This document shows, piece after piece, positions 58,413 to 64,000 of a DNA stretch of 64,000 nt. Position 1 is the first letter of the stretch. The number at the start of each line of letters is the position of its first letter. Source of the DNA: Glossina fuscipes (Eukaryota; Arthropoda; Insecta; Diptera; Glossinidae). Made by a program: the position numbers and the translations under genes. The notes below the pieces were generated by a model, which was given only the letters and a program-made list of their open reading frames with translations, did no database searches and was not told where the DNA came from. The stretch is from NCBI RefSeq assembly GCF_014805625.2, contig NW_024003102.1, forward strand, positions 205,772 through 269,771. The letters run 5' to 3'.

Positions 58413-61400
58413 GACTGACGTATTAGAAACTCGTTGTTAATCTAGCTTATGGAATTTGAACTGTTTTTTATTTTCTCGATTATTACGCTTTAAATCGGCT
58501 TGCTATCAAAACAAGAATTTCGAATTTTTCTGCAAGAAGACTCTTAATGTAAAGACCAGTTCGTAGCGTCTATGCCATCGAGTAAACCAATCGTTTATTT
58601 TCTTATTTCGTTCCATTTTTCCATCAAATTTTGATTTTTCGATACCTAATTTATATTTATTTTTATAATTATCCTTTCCAGATATAGCCTTTCTGCGTTA
58701 TAATTTTCGTGTTGTATGAAAGCTTCGCACACACGGCCTGTAAAATCTCGGTTGGTCACGAAAGTCAAATACTGAGATATCTGCATATGTGGTTTATCCA
58801 AAAAAGTACCAGTGTATCCTTTTCCGCTTTTTTGTTATCATCAATATGAATATTAAAGCGGTCTTCTTTTATAGTTAAATATAAAAACAGGGCAGAAACA
58901 TCCGAACGTTTTGTTATAACAATAGCATCTATGATAAATCTTGTAGAGGATATTTTTGGGTGTATATGGAGACGTAATTTTTATTTTGGCCGGAAAATTA
59001 AGCTAGAATAGCTTTGTAAATTTGTCGTTTGTCCGCCAGTTTACGAGATGTAGTTTCTCATGGCAGGATAGTAGGTATGAAAATTCTCCGTTCGTAATTC
59101 GAGAGCTCAACTTTGGACTTAAAAGAGGACCATGATATATTTTTAGATTGAGTTACAGATTGAATAAAGAAAGGTTCGGGGATGTATAGCTATTGGAAAT
59201 AGGTAACCAATTACGTAGCAAAGACGTCCGTGGCAATAGTTGCATAGAAGAAAACGACTTTAATGTCTCCTATTACGCCCATAACCTCGAAATAAAATAC
59301 GGTTTTCTCTTCAGTTCATAATTCCATACTTAATTTTAAATCAAATTTTACTTCCGTATTAATATTACAGTGTGTCGTGAGTACATATATAATTAGAAAA
59401 AAAGAAATCATAGCTCAATTTTTAACAGAGTGAATATATATATACTACTTATACTTTGCAAGCGTTTGAGGGGACGTGAGGTCATATTAAAAATATATTG
59501 ACGGAATCTTTGCCAATACAAATAATAAGAATGAAAGCGCGAGCTGTTAAATGACTGCTAAATTTCTACTTTTATTCATAACAGAAACACGAGAAGTCCG
59601 TAAGAACTTCTCGTAATTTGAATTTTGAATAAAAGATCGGATCATCTATATATTTCGTTGTTTCGTTGCAATTTTGGTGAGAATTTGAAAAAAAACTGTA
59701 GATAGCATGACGTTTAAACAAAAAATTCTCTTTGTCTCTTCCTTGTGTTTCTTTTGTTTATTTATACACAGATCTTGCTTTTCTTATTCCTTCTTCATTT
59801 TTTGTGGTTCACGAAAGTTAATTCCTAATATTCAACATAAGATTTATTTTTAAGGGTCTACTTAACGCGGCTGTTATTTTATTGGAGCTGAATTTCATGT
59901 GTAAATAGATGAACAAAATAAATAGGGGATTACTACTAAGTATTTGAAGCTTATTTTAGACAACATTCGCAAATTTCATGATTGATTTAAGGTGACCGAT
60001 AATCATCTTTTAATATGCGCATTGAACTCTGTGTTAAATTATGGATATAACGACGCTTAAAGTCGTTTTTTGGATTAATGTGAGCATAAGAAATTGAAAA
60101 TCTGTATTAAGGACCATTGGCAAGCGATAAACAATTCAAATCAAACCTGCAAATGCAGCTGATGAGTAAAGAAACTTGGTTTTACAATATCAACAAACGT
60201 CGATGGAGAGGACCTGTTCAAGAAATAGATTAACTTTCAATCGAATGGCATCCCAATATGATAATGTAATTATAAATCAATTAATCGTGTTATTATTGTT
60301 GCGCTGGGTAGTGGAGGACCTTCAGGTTAATTTATGGAAGGCTTGTTATTTCTTTTACAATATAATGTTTTTCTATATTATTGTTCACACATTTTGAATG
60401 TAAATTAGCATTTCAAGAATCAAAACAGTCAATACGTGTAAACAAAAGTCGTGTTTTCCAATGGCGTTTTTTGCTGCATACGTTATTGTCCGTGATAAGT
60501 AGATGACAATATTCCTCATTCAAAGGAAAGTTTACCATTTTCTTGGTTCTATGTTACCACTAATATTGCGGTCACATCATATTTATTTCATAGTTAGTAA
60601 AAAATGCCATGTTAATTATGAATGAGAATCTGTAATGAACTACAACGACTGATTGTCACTCAATTGCAGCAATATTTGAATCAAAATAAGCAAATAGTAG
60701 TAGGGGAGTAAAAAATAACAATTTATGCCGAAAAAACACCAATGAAACCATTGCAAATGCAAATGCATAACTAATGGACTCCACCATATTCACTCTTATT
60801 ATTGGAAAGATAAAATCCTTACGTTAATGTGGAATTCTACCATTCTTTAAACTCAATAAAATACATTTGCAAGATCAAAATAATGTTAAAAATGTTGAAT
60901 TTGGTTGGTGAATCAATTTGTATCAAAAAGATCATTCTGTCAGAACAACCGACGGGCTCTGGCGTATATACTTTTTCCAGTCTATAATCAAAGTAGTATT
61001 CTCATTGGACGATGCGTCTTTAAAATGCACAAAGCGCTGTATTGAATCCACAGAACGCAAATTAAGAAATTTGAAATAAAAGTTCTGTTTATTTCTCTGC
61101 TAATTTACTTCAGATTTGTTTGAAACGAAGTTCAACGACTGTGCTAATTATTACCCTAAAAAATTAGGCAAAGCGAAAAGATTTGTAAAGCAAAAGTAAG
61201 AGGAATATTCCAAAGGCAATAAATGTATTTACGAATTCAGTTAACTAGCACGTTGATTGCTTACTTTGAATGCTGATCGTAGTTTTGAAGAAGAGTAAAG
61301 GAATATGTAGGAATAGTGTAATTCAGACGTGTGTTCACAAATCGTAACACCGGTTAATATCTATACGTTACTCTCCGTAAGTCATTCGTTTTCGGTCGAT

Positions 61401-62104
61401 TATTGGAACAAGTAATTTGATTTAGAATAATGTTTTGTTTGTTATTTTTTGATATTTTATATTTTTAATATATATTCCCTATGGACTAGTACAGGGTGCA
61501 CTAGGTTCAATAAGCGTTTATTTTTTGTCGAACGAGAAAACCCAATATTAGTGAGATTGCGCAATTCGTCATACAGAACGATTTATAGAGACGCTGGAAA
61601 GTAAATTATCTGCCATCCAATCTAGTATTGTATTAATATAAACAACTAAAACAACAACCAAAAGTTCTTTTAGCTCATAGAAAAATAACTCATTTTTGCA
61701 TGCTTTTACTCTTTCCATTCTACTTTGTCTATCGTTTATTTACACATTTAAATAATAATAAAAAAAATTGTTCACCGTGTGCTAAAATGCCAGGCAGGTC
61801 ATAATTATATTTAGGGTTCATGTTTGCAAAAAGGTTAGCAATCTCCTCTAAGTTAACCTTCTAGGCAGAGTACTTTTTGTTGAAAAAATACATTGTAGTA
61901 CCTCGCTACGAATTTTTGAAAACAAAAATTAAGCTTAACCAGACATGCAAAGGCTGCAGTTCAACAAAAATCAGATTAACACATAATGTTCTAAAACGAA
62001 GGCTGGGTTTCCACCAAAAATTTAAATCATGACCTGGTCGTTTCCAATCCCACGATTGCGAGCAATGCAAGTTCAGAAACTTCATTTGCCATAAAAAGAT
62101 CACA

Positions 62105-62520
62105 TTGCACTTATACGTTTATATCGACAGACAAGTTGAGCTATGGCAAAATTTTTTTAAAGACAAGGCCGTACCTTTTGCGCAGTTTCCAAAACTTAAA
62201 AAGGAAATCGAGCGTTTAGTGAAGTTTGGTGAAATTATGTTAATACCCATTAAATCTAGTAATTGGGTCTCTCTCATTACGTTCGTAAACAAGCCCGGCC
62301 GGGTACTAAATTTCTGTGTAGACTTCAAAGAAACTGCCAATGCACAAATTGATACTGATCAACAACTCAACTATCGACTAGAGGAACTTTAGTTAATATC
62401 TTTCGCATTGGAAAATATTTCAGAAAATTGCATTTGAAAGAAGCATATTTACGATTTTTTTTTTTTTAATATGAAGCAGTCACTGATGGCATATCCGCTA
62501 TTCTTTTAAACACTAAGGAT
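62105..62520 (+). pseudogene. Ty3/gypsy-type reverse-transcriptase fragment
   Basis: The frame at 62105-62392 matches the N-terminal fingers of LTR-retrotransposon RT: FAQFPKLKKEIERLVKFGEI, then NWVSLITFVNKPGRVLNFCV, then DFKETANAQIDTDQQLNYRL. A stop at 62390 and a one-base shift lead to GKYFRKLHLKEAYLR at about 62410-62454, which is motif A. Its catalytic Asp is replaced by His (CAT at 62431-62433). A T-run at 62455-62468 follows, and later text (DGISAILLNTKDQ) may be the start of RNase H after a deletion. The upstream protease and gag are absent. The DFKETxN signature suggests the same group as the remnant at 3437-4560. Inactive. Confidence 0.8.
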
Positions 62521-62600
62521 CAGTAAGAAGAGAGAAAAGAGAAAGAAGCAAGAGAGTGACGGTTGCAGCCTAGTTCCCCATTTACAATTTTATTCCTTAA
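62521..62600. other. Short spacer, purine-rich
   Basis: An AGAGAGAAAAGAGAAAG-type tract, probably the tail side of the minus-strand SINE copy. Confidence 0.35.
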
Positions 62601-62690
62601 GGACAGACAACCAAGGTAAACTCTACCACGCTGAGATTTGAACCAGCGAACGCTGGCTTGGTAGTTGCGATTCTTACCTATCATACGTAT
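62601..62690 (-). repeat. tRNA-derived SINE-like sequence, copy 2 (minus strand)
   Basis: The reverse complement reads TAAGAATCGCAACTACC, then a CCAGCG/CGCTGG hairpin, then the B-box GGTTCAAATCTC (62644-62633), then AGAGTTTACCTTGGTTGTC. It aligns with 53556-53630 in the same order. The B box here (GGTTCAAAT) is closer to consensus than in copy 1, while the A box is more decayed. After the body the minus strand continues into a pyrimidine-rich tract (CTCTTGCTTCTTTCTC). Confidence 0.65.
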
Positions 62691-62946
62691 ATTTAGAAAA
62701 TAAGTTTGACGAAGAGTCCAAGGAGATTTGGATTATAATACTAAACTGAGATTTTTCCCGTTCCAGCGTCTACTGTACAAAATTGCTAGTGCACTACCTA
62801 TTTCCCAAAAACTTGTTGAATAATTTGCCCTCCGATCAAATTATTTGTACGAGATCGTTAGTTCTATTCAAATGTTATCAATTTACATGCATCGCTTTGG
62901 AAACCTAACGGTTGTAGAGCAATTTAGGAGAATGTTACGAATAATA
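62691..62946. other. Non-coding flank of the mariner
   Basis: Nothing recognised. It ends in the TA dinucleotide (62945-62946) that is the expected mariner insertion target. Confidence 0.5.
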
Positions 62947-64000
62947 TTAGTTTGGGGAAAAAGAAATCTATTATTTTTTCTGTAGATGGCTGCACTGATA
63001 GATTTCTCGTAAAGTATCGATCAAACAATTTCAGATACTGTACATTTACATACTGTACATTTCGCAGTAAAAAAAATTCTTTTGCTGTTTTTTGTTTGGT
63101 GCATTCAGTTGTGAGTTACAGTGTGTTAAAAATGTAAGTGAACAAAGAGAAAATTCGGTACATTTTACAGTTTTTCTTTGACAAAGGCGAAAATGCAAGC
63201 CAGGCGGCTAAAATTGTGAATGGTGTTTATGGTTCCGATACTGTAACAGCCAATTATGTGCAATTTTGGTTTCGTAGATTCCGTTCAGGAATTTTTGATG
63301 TTAAAGATGTACCTCGCACAGGTAGGCCGGTCGTCGAAAATGTCGATAAAATCGGGGAAATGATCGAACTTGACCGGCATGTTAGCAGTCGTAACATCGC
63401 CCAGGAGCTAAAAATCGACCATAAAACAGTTTTAAACCATTTACACAAAGCTGGATTCAAAAAGAAGCTCGATGTTTGGGTGCCACACCAATTAACAGAA
63501 AAAAACATGATGGAACGAATTTCCATCTGCGAAGCCTTGGCCAAACGGAATGAGATAGACCCATTTCTTAAACGGATGGTGACTGGAGATGAGAAATGGA
63601 TCACATACGATAACCCTGTGCAAAAACGATCGTGGTGAAAGAGCGGTGAAGCACCTCAAACGGCCGGGAAGGTTTTGCTATGCATTTGGTGGGACTGGAA
63701 GGGGATTATTTATTATGAGTTGCTTCCATACGGCCAAACGCTAAATTCTGATCTCTACTGTCAACAACTGGACCGTTTGAAGACAGCGATTGACCAGAAA
63801 CGGCCAGAATTGGCCAACAGGAGAGGTGTCGTGTTCCACCAGGACAACGCTAGGCCACACACATCTACAGTGACTCGCCAGAAACTTCGGGAGCTTGGTT
63901 GGGAAGTTTTAATGCATCTGCCATACAGTCCGGACTTGGCACCAAGCGATTATCATCTTTTTCTTGCATTGCAAAATTTCTTTAATGATAAAAAATTGGA
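62947..64000 (+). mobile_element. mariner element, 5' portion (cut by window end)
   Basis: The 5' terminal inverted repeat appears to start at 62947 with TTAGTTTGGGGAAAAAG right after a TA. It is followed by GTAGATGGCTGCACTGA, a sequence usual in mariner leader regions. The leader contains a short local duplication (TACTGTACATTTACA / TACTGTACATTTCGC at 63035-63070). The transposase reading frame starts at 63132 and still runs at position 64000, so the 3' end and right terminal repeat lie outside. Subfamily looks like mellifera by protein text; this was not tested by phylogeny. Confidence 0.9.
63132..64000 (+). pseudogene. mariner transposase, inactivated, 3' end outside window
   Basis: This protein cuts and pastes mariner DNA at TA sites. 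The start ATG at 63132 is followed at once by TAA (63135-63137), then an open frame from 63138 (NKEKIRYILQFFFDKGENAS). It contains a first helix-turn-helix region, the GRP linker (RTGRPVVENVDK) and a second helix-turn-helix (SRNIAQELKIDHKTVLNHL). WVPHQLTEKN follows, the family's WVPHEL box, then the first catalytic Asp (TGDEKW, 63588). TGA at 63636-63638 breaks it. The same frame continues: IWWDWKGIIYYELLPYG, HQDNARPH (second Asp, 63843) and YSPDLAPSDYH (third Asp, 63948). The last two Asp are separated by 34 residues, as in mariner. Only 84 residues separate the first two instead of about 92, so a small in-frame deletion is likely. Two nonsense codons make it dead although the catalytic triad is kept. 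Confidence 0.93.

Larger units (their letters stand above)
56578..62104 (-). other. Probable sv intron sequence, AT-rich
   Basis: No further Pax exon (partial homeodomain, octapeptide or paired domain) is recognisable on the minus strand through 62104, so this is probably part of a long sv intron. It contains dispersed repeat D copy 2 (58271-58412) and a small plus-strand exon-like ORF (57919-58064). 59500-59660 shares phrases with 24290-24420, such as AGAATGAAAG ... TTAAATG(A/G)CTGCTAA and ATAACAGAAACAC ... CCGTAA. That suggests another diverged dispersed repeat. The rest shows nothing. Confidence 0.5.

Noticed and set aside
63254..63604. Minus-strand ORF of 116 codons
   Set aside because: Antisense of the mariner transposase, which has clear family motifs on the plus strand.
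1..64000. CRISPR arrays, bacterial operons or a horizontally acquired prokaryotic system
   Set aside because: No regularly spaced repeats, ribosome-binding-site-led gene strings or bacterial-type proteins are present; recognisable coding content is insect gene or eukaryotic transposon.

Overview
This is AT-rich nuclear DNA from a higher fly (Diptera: Schizophora). The only host gene recognised with confidence is the 3' end of shaven (sv, the Pax2/5/8 gene also called sparkling or D-Pax2). It lies on the minus strand at about 55406-56577 as three coding exons. The last exon ends in a tail (LAATRANSLAS ... SSDIFLV) that I remember as the C-terminus of Drosophila sv. sv sits on Muller element F (chromosome 4) in Drosophila. 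That element is the ancestral X of flies and is X-linked in many non-drosophilid flies, including tephritids. A dot or X-like, transposon-laden region of a tephritid-type fly is therefore a reasonable inference, but the sequence does not prove it.

Layout. 1-24.8 kb is mostly non-coding. It holds short direct repeats (4-668), a minus-strand Ty3/gypsy-type pol remnant (3437-4560), a 367-bp tandem duplication (5869-6596), a gypsy-type integrase scrap (17400-17760), a Tc1-like transposase scrap (near 19950), a decayed His/Gln-rich host-type coding stretch (21915-22465), and a tRNA-Lys-like head followed by small hairpins (22469-22750). 24.8-32.3 kb is a cluster of broken non-LTR retrotransposons (LINEs) of one related group: a plus-strand piece, a minus-strand piece with a large internal deletion, and a scrambled plus-strand copy. 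32.4-35.4 kb holds several degenerate copies of a dispersed non-coding repeat. 35.4-43.6 kb is non-coding apart from a candidate exon (38686-38840) and a plus-strand gypsy-type pol remnant (40810-42221).

43.6-50.0 kb contains a 3.2-kb I-factor-like LINE on the minus strand, 5'-truncated, with reverse transcriptase, RNase H and a (TAA)n tail. It abuts a plus-strand LINE of the other group, which has endonuclease, reverse transcriptase and C-terminal parts. 50-55 kb is non-coding, with a degenerate ~135-bp tandem repeat, twin hairpins and a tRNA-derived SINE. 55.4-56.6 kb carries the sv exons. 56.6-62.1 kb is probably sv intron, and includes a small plus-strand exon-like ORF. The right end has a gypsy-type reverse-transcriptase scrap, a second SINE copy on the minus strand, and the 5' part of a dead mellifera-type mariner running off the window.

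The transposon genes carry stops, frameshifts, deletions or lost catalytic residues, so they look like fossils rather than working elements. I see no operon-like, CRISPR-like or defence-like system. The points most worth following up are the sv exon structure (with a probable GC-AG intron), the two SINE families, the decayed host-type coding stretch, and three possible unannotated exons. All assignments come from reading the sequence; no database search was run.
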